This document shows, piece by piece, positions 1 through 8,086 of a stretch of 64,000 bases of DNA. This DNA comes from DASWJZ01 sp963720705 (GTDB lineage: Bacteria; Pseudomonadota; Alphaproteobacteria; Rhizobiales; Afifellaceae). The first letter of the stretch is position 1; each line of letters begins with the position of its first letter. The stretch is taken from NCBI GenBank assembly GCA_963720705.1, contig CAVRGJ010000007.1, forward strand, positions 62,001-126,000, given 5' to 3'. The notes below the pieces were generated by a model. That model saw only the letters and a program-made list of their open reading frames with translations. It searched no databases and had not been told where the DNA came from. Made by a program: the position numbers and the translations under genes.

Positions 1-139
1 CAAGAAGCGCCTCGATCAACGCGCCCCGCGCGTCGCGCGTATTCTCGGCCCGCAGTGCCGCGCGGCGCGCCGCCACGTTGCTCTCCAGCGTGGATGCCTG
101 CGGCTTGCCGGAAATCGCAGTTCTATGCGGAAGCGCCAT
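1..139 (-). CDS. N-terminal fragment of an unidentified protein, cut by the window edge
   Basis: An open frame of 46 codons runs from ATG at 139-137 to the window edge with no stop. A strong Shine-Dalgarno sequence (GGAGGA) sits about 6 bases upstream of the ATG on the minus strand, which is the main reason to believe it. The visible residues begin MALPHRTAISGK and become Ala/Arg-rich and helical (VAARRAALRAENTRD). I do not recognise the family and too little is present to assign one. It lies downstream of the small CWNC gene on the same strand, with a likely terminator between them, so it probably has its own promoter. Confidence 0.6.
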   Translation of the reverse strand, partial: MALPHRTAISGKPQASTLESNVAARRAALRAENTRDARGALIEALL

Positions 140-229
140 CTGAAGTCCTCCAGGTCGGATGTACGGCGCACGGACGCGACGCCGACGCGGTCGCGCGGCG
201 GATCAAGCAATCGTGGAAGAATCGAAGTT

Positions 230-249
230 GGGGCGGCTCGCGCCGCCCC
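230..249 (-). terminator. GC-rich hairpin, probable terminator of the CWNC gene
   Basis: This is a perfect 8-bp inverted repeat GGGGCGGC / GCCGCCCC around a 4-base loop, 18 bases past the stop codon of the minus-strand CWNC gene. The downstream U-run on that strand is weak (AACTTCGATTCTT), so termination efficiency is uncertain. Confidence 0.55.
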
Positions 250-267
250 AGATTGAAGCCGGAGCGC

Positions 268-495
268 TTAAACCTCGAAATAGGCGCCGCAGTTCCAGCA
301 ATAATAGCCGAGCCAAACGTTGGTGTCGGCGACGACGTCATTCACCGCCCAGCAGTTCCAGCAGACAGCGGCGGTCCAGTAGGTCGCCTGGCCCTCTACG
401 TCCGCCATCTTGGGCTTCTTGCCCTTACCGATCTTGTTTGCCGGAACCTTGTCCTTGTTGCCCTTCTTCGAAATTTTCACTTTCGCTTCGGCCAT
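268..495 (-). CDS. Small CWNC zinc-ribbon-like protein, function unknown
   Basis: This is a 75-residue protein. Its first 30 residues are Lys-rich and probably disordered (KISKKGNKDKVPANKIGKGKK). The C-terminal half contains two identical CWNC knuckles, Cys45/Cys48 and Cys66/Cys69, 17 residues apart, with many aromatic residues (WLGYYCWNCGAYFEV). Four cysteines in two CxxC pairs suggest one bound Zn or a rubredoxin-like Fe site. The ATG at 495 follows GGAG at a suitable distance, and a hairpin terminator lies just downstream, so it looks monocistronic. I cannot name the family. A metal or nucleic-acid-binding role is inference only. Confidence 0.75.
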   Translation of the reverse strand: MAEAKVKISKKGNKDKVPANKIGKGKKPKMADVEGQATYWTAAVCWNCWAVNDVVADTNVWLGYYCWNCGAYFEV

Positions 496-996
496 TTTAG
501 GTCTCCTTCAGAATGCACGGGTCATGTGTGACCCCCCCGTTACCCGCGCTCGGTATCCGGCTCCGAAGACAAGTCTTTCCATCGGCGACAGGATTCCCGG
601 CTCGCACAGGCAAACGAAAAACCTGAGCCAAGCCGGGCCCGGTGCGTCGCTATGCGTAAGCCATGGAGAGGGTGCTTGTCTGATTCCGAGCGAAGACAGG
701 TTTAATGTTCTCTCAGCGCGAAGAAATTCTCAAGTTACAAAATGGAAAAACCTTTGCGTGCGTGGTGGGAGCACGGCTTCGCGGAAAGCGAGTATCGCCG
801 CTCAGTGGCGGGGACTTGGATGGGTTGGCATATCGTTTGCCGGCCCCAGGGTGTTCGCTGCGCTGCACAAGGGCAGTCCGGAAATTGTGCCGACTCTATC
901 TCGGGAGACGCTCGGAAAATCTGATGCAACGTTTCGATGCGGAGGAACGCACTGCTAGAATGGCAGCTCGATAAACGAAGATCGAAGGGAAACGAT
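496..996. other. Intergenic region, about 500 bp, no supported gene
   Basis: This stretch separates the minus-strand CWNC gene from the plus-strand aldehyde dehydrogenase and must hold both divergent promoters. I find no open frame with a ribosome-binding site or recognisable product. It is less GC-rich around 700-760 (AAATTCTCAAGTTACAAAATGG), where a promoter would be plausible, but I cannot assign -35/-10 boxes with confidence. Confidence 0.5.
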
Positions 997-2448
997 GTGA
1001 AACAGGCAGCCGCCGCAAAGGCCCCCACGCAGCTTTTCTTGGGCGGGGAATGGCGCGACGCCTCCGACGGCGGCACGTTCGATGTCGACAATCCGGCGAC
1101 TGGCGAGGTGATCGCGAAGGTTGCGAGCGCCACGCTCGCCGATGGCAAGGCGGCGCTCGACGCCGCGGAGAGGGCGTTTCCGGCATGGGCTGCCATGAAG
1201 CCGCGCGAGCGCGGCGAGGTGTTGCGCAAGGCCTTCGAATTGATCATGGCGCAGCACGAGGACTTCGCGCGCCTGATCACGCTCGAGAACGGCAAGGCGC
1301 TGCCGGATTCGCGCGGCGAGATCGCCTACGCGGCGGAGTTCTTCCGCTGGAGCAGCGAGGAGGCGGCGCGCGCCATCGGCGACGTCTATCGCGGTCCCTC
1401 GACCGGCGCACGCATCCTTGTCGGCCACAAGCCGGCGGGGATCTCGGTTCTCATCACACCGTGGAATTTTCCGGCCGCGATGGCGACGCGCAAGATCGGC
1501 CCGGCGCTCGCCGCCGGCTGTCCGGTGATCCTGAAGCCTGCCTCGGCAACGCCGCTTACCATGCTCGCGCTGATGCCGGTCCTTGAGAAGGCGGGCGTGC
1601 CGAAAGGCGTGATCAGCGTGCTTCCTTCGAGACAGTCCGGAAAGCTCGTCAACTCGCTCTTGCACGACCCGCGCGTGCGCGTCGTCTCCTTCACCGGCTC
1701 GACCGAGGTCGGGCGGACGCTTCTGAAGGCCGCCGCCGACAACATCGTGACCCCGGCGATGGAGCTTGGCGGCAACGCGCCCTTCGTCGTCTTCGACGAT
1801 GCCGACCTCGACGCCGCGGTCGCCGGCGCGATCGTCGCCAAGATGCGCAATATCGGCGAAGCCTGTACCGCCGCAAATCGCTTCTATGTGCACGACAAGG
1901 TGCACGATCAATTCGCCAAGAAGCTCGCCGACAAGATGGGCGCGATGAAGATCGGCAACGGCCTGGAGGACGGGGTCGAGGTCGGCTCGCTCGTCAACGC
2001 CGAGACGCGCGACAAAGTGGTGGAGCTTGTCGCCGACGCGGTGAAGCGTGGCGCCAAGGTCTTGACCGGCGGATCGATCCGCAACGGCCCCGGCTATTTC
2101 TATCAGCCCACCGTGCTGGTCGACGTGCCGGAGGATGCACGCTGCTTTCGCGAGGAGATTTTCGGGCCGGTCGCGGCGCTCGCGCGGTTCTCCGACGAAG
2201 CGGACGTGGCGGCACGCTGCAACGCCACCGAATACGGCCTCGTCGCCTACGTGTTCACCGGGAATCTGAAGCGCGGCCTGGCGTTCTCCGAAAAGCTCGA
2301 TTTCGGCATGATCGGCCTGAACCGCGGGCTCGTCTCCGATCCGGCGGCCCCCTTCGGCGGGATGAAACAGTCTGGGATCGGCCGCGAGGGCGCGCATCAC
2401 GGGATCATGGAATTTCTGGAGCCGCAGTACATCTCGGTCGAATGGTGA
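997..2448 (+). CDS. NAD(P)-dependent aldehyde dehydrogenase, succinate-semialdehyde dehydrogenase type
   Basis: This 483-residue enzyme is of normal length for the ALDH superfamily. It oxidises an aldehyde to the acid. The NAD-binding FTGSTEVGR motif lies near residues 232-240, the general-base Glu in ELGGNAP near 255 and the catalytic Cys in GEACTAANR near 290. These spacings match the GabD/SSADH subfamily, although the exact substrate cannot be read from sequence. The GTG at 997 is preferred over an upstream in-frame ATG at 937 because GAAGGGA precedes it and homologues start at about this point. The SDR gene follows after 16 bases, so they probably share a transcript and may act on one sugar-acid or hydroxy-acid pathway. 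Confidence 0.88.
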   Translation: MKQAAAAKAPTQLFLGGEWRDASDGGTFDVDNPATGEVIAKVASATLADGKAALDAAERAFPAWAAMKPRERGEVLRKAFELIMAQHEDFARLITLENGKALPDSRGEIAYAAEFFRWSSEEAARAIGDVYRGPSTGARILVGHKPAGISVLITPWNFPAAMATRKIGPALAAGCPVILKPASATPLTMLALMPVLEKAGVPKGVISVLPSRQSGKLVNSLLHDPRVRVVSFTGSTEVGRTLLKAAADNIVTPAMELGGNAPFVVFDDADLDAAVAGAIVAKMRNIGEACTAANRFYVHDKVHDQFAKKLADKMGAMKIGNGLEDGVEVGSLVNAETRDKVVELVADAVKRGAKVLTGGSIRNGPGYFYQPTVLVDVPEDARCFREEIFGPVAALARFSDEADVAARCNATEYGLVAYVFTGNLKRGLAFSEKLDFGMIGLNRGLVSDPAAPFGGMKQSGIGREGAHHGIMEFLEPQYISVEW

Positions 2449-2464
2449 GACTGCGGCTAGGCGA

Positions 2465-3235
2465 ATGATCGAGCCATCCGCCTTTTTGCTCAGCGGGCGC
2501 CGCGCGCTTGTCACCGGCGGCGCGACCGGTATCGGCGCGGCGATTGCGAAGGCCTCAGCCGCGTGCGGGGCTGACGTCGCGATCACGGTGAACCGGCATC
2601 CCGGCGACGAAGTGGTGGCCGCCATTCGCGCGCTCGGCCGCAAGGCCGAGCCGATCACCGCCGACCTCGGGCGGCTGACCGAGGAGAGCGCGACGCACCT
2701 GATCGCGGAGGTCGAAGAGCGACTGGGTCCGCTCGACATCCTGGTGAACAACGCCGGTATCATCCGCCGCGGCGACGCGCTCGATCATGCATGGTCCGAC
2801 TGGCGCGCGGTGATGAGCGTCAATCTTGATGCCGTCTGGCTCCTATCGCAGGCCGCGGCGCGGGCGATGGCGCCGCGCGGTTTCGGGCGCATCGTCAACA
2901 TCGCCTCGGTGCTCTCCTTCCAGGGCGGCATCCGCGTCCCCGGCTACACCGCCGCCAAGCACGCAATTGTCGGATTGACCAAGGCGCTCGCCAATGAGTG
3001 GGCGGCGAAGGGCATCAACGTGAATGCGGTCGCGCCCGGCTACGTGGTCACTGAGAACACCGAGGCGCTCCGGCAGGACGCAGCGCGCATGCGCGATCTC
3101 CTCGCGCGCATACCGGCAGGGCGCTTCGCGGAAGTGGACGAGATCGCCGGTGCCGTAGTCTTCCTCGCCTCGCCTGCGGCAAGCTACGTCGCCGGTGCTG
3201 TGTTCAACGTCGACGGCGGCTGGCTCGCCCGCTGA
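2465..3235 (+). CDS. SDR-family oxidoreductase, KduD-like
   Basis: This is a 256-residue classical short-chain dehydrogenase. The cofactor motif TGGATGIGAAIA begins near residue 17, NNAG lies near 95 and the catalytic pair is Tyr161/Lys165 in YTAAK. The stretch NIASVLSFQGGIRVPGY and the ending VDGGWLAR closely resemble 2-deoxy-D-gluconate 3-dehydrogenase (KduD). The related 2-keto-3-deoxy-L-fuconate dehydrogenases are an alternative. It is predicted to be a cytosolic NAD(H) enzyme acting on a keto-deoxy sugar acid. It sits 16 bases behind the aldehyde dehydrogenase. An FAH-family hydrolase that could belong to a similar sugar-acid route lies at 8.1-8.9 kb, on the other strand. Confidence 0.85.
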   Translation: MIEPSAFLLSGRRALVTGGATGIGAAIAKASAACGADVAITVNRHPGDEVVAAIRALGRKAEPITADLGRLTEESATHLIAEVEERLGPLDILVNNAGIIRRGDALDHAWSDWRAVMSVNLDAVWLLSQAAARAMAPRGFGRIVNIASVLSFQGGIRVPGYTAAKHAIVGLTKALANEWAAKGINVNAVAPGYVVTENTEALRQDAARMRDLLARIPAGRFAEVDEIAGAVVFLASPAASYVAGAVFNVDGGWLAR

Positions 3236-3287
3236 TGCCGGAAAGCTTTGACGTCGTCGCCTAGGTGGGGGAATACCCGCCGCCTTT

Positions 3288-3312
3288 GGAACCTTTGCGG
3301 CGCCAACGCGTT
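3288..3312 (+). promoter_or_regulatory. EcfG-type promoter, distal copy
   Basis: GGAAC at 3288-3292 and CGTT at 3309-3312 are separated by exactly 16 bases, matching the alphaproteobacterial EcfG consensus GGAAC-N16/17-CGTT. It lies about 510 bases upstream of the nepR start, with no evident gene in between. Confidence 0.7.
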
Positions 3313-3659
3313 GCTCACGGTTGGACTATGAGGCGCGACCTTGGAAGGCGTCCCCGGCCGACCTGCGAGGGGGAAGGGGCATGAGGAGGCCGGCCGGGTA
3401 CGTCAATCTCGCCCGCTCGATTTCGCCGCGGATGGGAGGGGCGCGGCGGGCTCGGGAAGGCGAGCTGCTACGGCGGCGTTGAAGCGCCCCGAAGCCGAGG
3501 GAAAACGAATTGGAAGGAAGACCGTTCCAGTGCCTGCGGCATTTCTTCTTGCACGCTCGGTTACAGGCGCTAAGGGGTTGGTGTTGGCTCAGAATCACTG
3601 CTGGCGCCGACTGGAAATCCTGATCGAGCCATAACGATTTGGGGAACGCGACCAATCTT

Positions 3660-3684
3660 GGAACAAGCGCACAACCACGCCGTT
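3660..3684 (+). promoter_or_regulatory. EcfG-type promoter upstream of nepR-ecfG
   Basis: GGAAC at 3660-3664, 16 bases, then CGTT at 3681-3684 is a perfect EcfG consensus. It lies about 135 bases before the chosen nepR start and would make nepR-ecfG autoregulated, as is usual for this system. Confidence 0.85.
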
Positions 3685-3821
3685 GACGTGGCTAAAGACG
3701 ACGCGCGATTCCGAGACGGTCCTTCCTGGTGACGCCGGGCGCTGCGCCCGCGCTTGGAGCAACAGGAATGGCAAAGGCAGGCCAAGGGTCTCGCGCAGGG
3801 CGCAAGAAAAGAGGCGAGAAG

Positions 3822-4001
3822 ATGCAGGCTGGAACGGCTTCCCGCCCCGGGGGCGCGACGCCGCGTATCGATCCGCGCATCCAGCGCGAGATCGGAAAGC
3901 ATCTGCGCGCGCATTACGACGACGTGGTCAACGAACCGGTGCCGGACAAGTTCATCGAGCTTCTTCAGGAGCTTGAGCGGTCGGTCGCGAAGAAGAGCTG
4001 A
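3822..4001 (+). CDS. nepR: NepR-type anti-sigma factor
   Basis: This is a small helical protein (59 residues from the ATG at 3822). Its core IQREIGKHLRAHYDDVVNEP followed by VPDKFIELLQELE is the NepR signature. NepR holds the general-stress sigma factor EcfG inactive until phosphorylated PhyR takes NepR away. An upstream ATG at 3768 and a start at 3729 are in frame, but 3822 has the better ribosome-binding site (GAGG about 7 bases away) and gives the usual length. ecfG begins 6 bases after the stop, the standard arrangement. No phyR or its histidine kinase is in this window, which is less usual because they often lie next door. Confidence 0.88.
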   Translation: MQAGTASRPGGATPRIDPRIQREIGKHLRAHYDDVVNEPVPDKFIELLQELERSVAKKS

Positions 4002-4007
4002 GCACGG

Positions 4008-4556
4008 ATGGCGGTTTCCAAGGCCCTTCGGGAAGACCTGCTGGCGTCCATCCCCAATCTGCGCGCCTTCGCGGTTTCGCTGACCGGGAGCGGCGAGCGG
4101 GCCGACGATCTCGTGCAGGAGACGCTGATGAAGGCGTGGGCGAAATTCCATACCTTCCAGGAGGGGACCAATCTGCGCGCTTGGCTCTTCACCATCTTGC
4201 GCAACGAGTTCTACTCGCAATTGCGCAAGCGCGGGCGCGAGGTTGAGGACGCGGAAGGAACCTACGCGGCGCGGCTTGCCTCGCAGCCGGCGCAGGGCGG
4301 GCACATGGATATGAGCGACTTCCGCAACGCACTTTCGAAGCTTCCGGCCGACCAGCGCGAGGCCCTCGTCCTGGTCGGCGCCTCCGGCTTCTCCTACGAA
4401 GAAGCGGCGGAGATCTGCGAATGCGCGGTCGGCACGATCAAGAGCCGCGTCAGCCGGGCGCGCACGCGCCTTGCCGAGCTTCTGGGGCTTGAGCCGGGCG
4501 AGACCTATGGCGCCGATCCCACCTCGGCGAGCGTGATCACCCGCACCGTCGCCTGA
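4008..4556 (+). CDS. ecfG: EcfG-family general stress sigma factor
   Basis: This 182-residue ECF sigma factor directs RNA polymerase to GGAAC/CGTT promoters during general stress. Region 2 includes ADDLVQETLMKAW near residues 32-44 and LRAWLFTILRNEFYS. Region 4 runs from LPADQREALVLVGASGFSY to GTIKSRVSRARTRLAEL (about 110-165). There is no extra C-terminal domain. It is co-transcribed with nepR (6-base gap) from an EcfG-type promoter, so positive autoregulation is expected. The two CsbD-type genes near 47 kb carry the same promoter and are probable targets. Confidence 0.93.
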   Translation: MAVSKALREDLLASIPNLRAFAVSLTGSGERADDLVQETLMKAWAKFHTFQEGTNLRAWLFTILRNEFYSQLRKRGREVEDAEGTYAARLASQPAQGGHMDMSDFRNALSKLPADQREALVLVGASGFSYEEAAEICECAVGTIKSRVSRARTRLAELLGLEPGETYGADPTSASVITRTVA

Positions 4557-4708
4557 CCTTTGGCGACCGCGACGCGAAGAATTCGCCGGCGCCAGTTGTC
4601 GTCTGGTCATCGGATGTGCCAGAACTATCGGGCGACGCGGTCCTCCCGCCGTGTCCGATTCCAAATCATTCCGTTCGCTCCGCTCTCGAACCCCCGGGAC
4701 TACCAGCC

Positions 4709-7009
4709 ATGAATGCTTCCGCTCTCCCGAAATTCGGAATGGGCGCCTCGCCGCGCCGCATCGAGGACGGGTCCCTGATCCAGGGCAAGGGCCGCTACAC
4801 GACCGACGTCACACCTGAGGGGACGCTTGCCGCCTATGTGGTGCGCTCCACGGCGGCGCATGCGCGCATCAAGATCGGCGACCTGTCGGCGGCACGAAGC
4901 GCGCCGGGCGTACATCTGGTGTGGACCGCGGCCGACGTTGCCGATCTTGCGCCGATGCCGTGCCTCGGCATGGGTCCGTTCAAGAACCCGGTCGAAGTGC
5001 CGGTCTATCCGGTGCTCTGCGGCGACGTCGTTCGCCACGTGGGTGACGCGATCGCCTACGTCGTCGCCGACGACTTGAACGCAGCGCGATCGGCTGCCGA
5101 GATGATCGAAATCGACTACGAGTCGCTTCCGGCGATAGCCGACACGGCCTCGGCGTTGGCGCCAGACGCGCCGCTCGTCTGGCCGGACCGGGGCTCGAAC
5201 CTCGCCTTCGAATACGAGCACGGCGACAAGGCGGCGACGGATGCCGCCTTTGCCAAGGCGGCGAAGGTCGCCGAACTGACGATCGTCAACAACCGGCTCG
5301 TCTGCAACTATCTTGAGCCGCGCGCCGTCGTCGCCGAGTTCGACAAGGCGAGCGGCCGCTATACGGTGACGGTCGGATCGCAGGGCGTCCACGGCCTGCG
5401 CGACGCCATGTGCCAGGTTCTGAAAATCGACCCTCAGACGGTGCGGGTGCTGACCTTCGACGTGGGCGGCGGTTTCGGCACCAAGGGATTCAACTATCGC
5501 GAATACCCTCTGACCGCGAAGGCCGCGAAGGCGATCGGCCGGCCGGTGAAATGGGTGTGCGACCGGAGCGAGCACTTCCTCGCCGACGCGCACGGGCGCG
5601 ACCACGTATCGACGGGCGCCGTGGCGCTCGACGAGAACGGCCGCATCACTGCGCTCCGCGTGGAATTCACCGCGGCTATGGGTGCCTATTTCAACCAGTT
5701 CGGCCCCTTCATACCGTGGCTCGCGATCTCGATGCTGACCGGCGTCTATGACGTCCGGACGGTCTATGCGCACTGCAAGGCCGTCTTCACGAACACCGTC
5801 CCGACGGATGCTTACCGCGGTGCGGGGCGGCCGGAGGCGGCGTTTCTGATCGAGCGTCTGATGGACGAGGCGGCGCGTGTCGCCGGCCTGTCGACGACCG
5901 AGATACGCCGGCGGAATTTCATCACACCGGAGCAGATGCCCTACAAGACGATCACCGACCACACCTACGATTCCGGCGAGTTCGCGGCCCACATGGACAG
6001 CGCGCTGGAAAAGGCGGAAGTGGCGACCTTCGAGGCGCGTCTCGCGGAGAGTAAGGCCAAGGGTAAGATCCGCGGCCTGGGCTTCGGCACTTACATCGAG
6101 ATTTGCGCCTTCGGCGACTCGGAGGCGGCAAAGGCCGTGCTTGAGGCTGACGGCGGCGTGACCGTGCACATCGGCACACAGGCGAACGGGCAGGGCCACC
6201 AGACCGCTTACGCGCAATTCGTTGGAGGTCCGCTCGGGCTCGACTACGACAAGATTCGCGTGGTCCAGGGCGACAGCGATGCGCTCACGAAGGGCGGCGG
6301 CACGGGCGGCTCGCGCTCGATTCCGCTCGGGGCTCCTTCCGTCGATCTCGCCTCCCGTCAGCTCGCCACGCAGATCAAAGAGCTTGCTGCCGACGAGTTG
6401 GAGGCCGGTGTCGGCGACATCGAGCTCGCCGACGGGGCGGCGCGCGTAGTCGGCACCGACCGCCGCATCACCTATGCCGACATCGCCGCCAAGGCGAAGG
6501 ACAAGGCAAAGCTTACGGCGATGGGCGAATTCAGGGCCGAGGAGCAGACCTACCCGAACGGCACGCATGTCTGTGAGGTCGAGATCGATCCGGAGACGGG
6601 GCACACCGAAGTTCTTCGCTACACGATCGTTGACGACTTCGGGGCGACGGTGAACCCGATGCTGCTGGCCGGCCAAGTGCATGGCGGGGTGACGCAGTCG
6701 ATCGGCCAGGCGCTGCTTGAGCACACGGTTTTCGATGCCGATGGGCAGCTCATCACAGGTACCTTCAACGACTACGCGATGCCGCGGGCCGACGATCTTC
6801 CGTTCTTCGATTTCCAGACGCGGAATGTCCCCTGCAAGTGGAACGTGCTCGGCATCAAGGGCGCTGGCGAGGCCGGCACCATCGGCGCGACGCCGAGCGT
6901 GATGAACGCTGTCGTCGATGCGCTCTACCGCGCCCACGGCATCCGCAACATCGACATGCCGGCAACGCCGCTCCGCATCTGGCAGGCGATCCAGGCCGCG
7001 AAGGCGTAG
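4709..7009 (+). CDS. Molybdenum hydroxylase large subunit (xanthine dehydrogenase / CO dehydrogenase family), orphan
   Basis: This 766-residue protein has the full large-subunit fold, with an aldehyde-oxidase a/b-hammerhead N-terminus and a Mo-pterin-binding C-terminus. GGGFGTKG lies near residue 253. The active-site loop reads AYRGAGR (about 368-374), so it is not the form I CO dehydrogenase type, which has AYRCSFR. GQGHQTAYAQ lies near 493 and the catalytic Glu in GAGEAG near 721. The substrate is unknown and could be an aldehyde, a purine or another heterocycle. No 2Fe-2S small subunit or FAD medium subunit is encoded alongside, although this family normally needs both. The ATG at 4709 is used because an upstream in-frame extension (from 4616) is not family-like. 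Confidence 0.88.
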   Translation: MNASALPKFGMGASPRRIEDGSLIQGKGRYTTDVTPEGTLAAYVVRSTAAHARIKIGDLSAARSAPGVHLVWTAADVADLAPMPCLGMGPFKNPVEVPVYPVLCGDVVRHVGDAIAYVVADDLNAARSAAEMIEIDYESLPAIADTASALAPDAPLVWPDRGSNLAFEYEHGDKAATDAAFAKAAKVAELTIVNNRLVCNYLEPRAVVAEFDKASGRYTVTVGSQGVHGLRDAMCQVLKIDPQTVRVLTFDVGGGFGTKGFNYREYPLTAKAAKAIGRPVKWVCDRSEHFLADAHGRDHVSTGAVALDENGRITALRVEFTAAMGAYFNQFGPFIPWLAISMLTGVYDVRTVYAHCKAVFTNTVPTDAYRGAGRPEAAFLIERLMDEAARVAGLSTTEIRRRNFITPEQMPYKTITDHTYDSGEFAAHMDSALEKAEVATFEARLAESKAKGKIRGLGFGTYIEICAFGDSEAAKAVLEADGGVTVHIGTQANGQGHQTAYAQFVGGPLGLDYDKIRVVQGDSDALTKGGGTGGSRSIPLGAPSVDLASRQLATQIKELAADELEAGVGDIELADGAARVVGTDRRITYADIAAKAKDKAKLTAMGEFRAEEQTYPNGTHVCEVEIDPETGHTEVLRYTIVDDFGATVNPMLLAGQVHGGVTQSIGQALLEHTVFDADGQLITGTFNDYAMPRADDLPFFDFQTRNVPCKWNVLGIKGAGEAGTIGATPSVMNAVVDALYRAHGIRNIDMPATPLRIWQAIQAAKA

Positions 7010-7156
7010 GGATGCGCGTCGCGGGAGCAAGACCCTTCGATCTTGTCCCTGCGGCGAGGTGGAGGTTCTCCCGCGCTCCGCTTGTTCAACTTCGACCTCT
7101 CTGCAGGGCAGAGATCGTGGGAGGTTTGAGACGTTCTCGGTGTTAGGCGGCGCTGA

Positions 7157-8083
7157 ATGAATCCGGGCCGCGGCATCGCGCTCAAGATCGCTTCGACCCT
7201 CATCTTCACGATGATGTCCGTCTGCGTGAAGCTGGCGGCGCCACGCGTGCCAGCCGGTGAGATCGTCTTCGCGCGGTCGTTTTTCGCGCTGATCCCCGTC
7301 GTGGGCATGCTCGTCTGGCAAGGACAGCTCGTCCAAGCGCTTAGAACCGACAAGCCCCTGCTGCATGCAAGTCGCGGGGCGATCGGCATCTCCGCCATGG
7401 CCTTTGGCTTCCTCGCGCTCGGCTACTTGCCGCTGCCGGAGGCCATGATGATCGGCTACGCCGCGCCGCTCATGGTGGTGGCGCTTTCCGCGATCGTCTT
7501 GCACGAAGTCGTGCGCGTCTATCGCTGGTCGGCGACGGTGGTAGGCTTCTTCGGTATCCTGGTGATCCTGTGGCCGCGGCTCACGTTCTTCGCGGGCGTG
7601 GGCTTGGAGAACACTGCGCTCCTTGGGGCGGTCCTCGCCCTTTGCGGCGCCTTCTCTGCAGCTTTCGCGGCGATCTTCGTCCGCTCGATGACGAGGACGG
7701 AATCGACCGGCTCGATCGTCGTCTATTTCTCGCTGTCGGGCTCGCTGCTTGCGCTTCTTTCACTGCCTTTCGGCTGGGTCGTGCCGGGGCCGCTTGACGC
7801 GCTGCTCCTGGTCGCTATCGGGCTCCTCGGCGGCACGGGCCAGATTTTGATGACGTCGGCCTACCGTCATGCGGACGCGGCGACCGTCGCCTCCTTTGAA
7901 TACGTGTCGATGCTCTGGGGCCTGACCTTCGGCTACCTGGTCTTCGGCGAGGTGCCGAGTGCCAGTGTCGTCCTCGGCGGCGCGATCGTCGTCGCCGCCG
8001 GGATCTTCATCATCTTTCGCGAGCGGCAGCTCGGGCTTCAGCGCGAACGCGAGCGTCGGGCCGTTCGTCCGAGTCCCGTCTAG
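7157..8083 (+). CDS. DMT-family (EamA) transporter
   Basis: This 308-residue inner-membrane protein consists almost entirely of about ten hydrophobic helices arranged as two EamA repeats, ending in a basic cytoplasmic tail (FREERQLGLQ-like, Arg-rich). Conserved patches include FARSFFALIP near the first repeat and LLGGTGQILMTSAYRHADA in the second. The family exports or exchanges small metabolites such as amino acids, sugars-phosphate precursors or drugs. The substrate cannot be deduced. It follows the Mo-hydroxylase gene after about 150 bases and converges on the FAH-family gene with only 3 bases between the stops. Confidence 0.88.
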   Translation: MNPGRGIALKIASTLIFTMMSVCVKLAAPRVPAGEIVFARSFFALIPVVGMLVWQGQLVQALRTDKPLLHASRGAIGISAMAFGFLALGYLPLPEAMMIGYAAPLMVVALSAIVLHEVVRVYRWSATVVGFFGILVILWPRLTFFAGVGLENTALLGAVLALCGAFSAAFAAIFVRSMTRTESTGSIVVYFSLSGSLLALLSLPFGWVVPGPLDALLLVAIGLLGGTGQILMTSAYRHADAATVASFEYVSMLWGLTFGYLVFGEVPSASVVLGGAIVVAAGIFIIFRERQLGLQRERERRAVRPSPV

Positions 8084-8086
8084 ATA

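Larger units (their letters stand above)
3236..3821. other. Long leader region upstream of nepR, no supported protein gene
   Basis: This region holds two perfect EcfG-type promoters, about 370 bases apart. Between them there is no open frame with a ribosome-binding site and convincing codon use. Several short hairpins are possible (GGCCGG near 3355 and 3390). An EcfG-dependent small RNA or a long untranslated leader would fit, but neither is proven. Confidence 0.5.

Noticed and set aside
955..2763. Minus-strand open frame of 602 codons
   Set aside because: Antisense shadow of the aldehyde dehydrogenase and SDR, which show full family motifs.
3341..3634. Open frame between the two EcfG promoters
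   Set aside because: It begins at TTG without a ribosome-binding site and has an Arg/Gly-biased composition typical of non-coding GC-rich DNA.
4700..7504. Minus-strand open frame of 934 codons
   Set aside because: It is antisense to the Mo-hydroxylase gene, His/Arg-rich, and without any recognisable domain.
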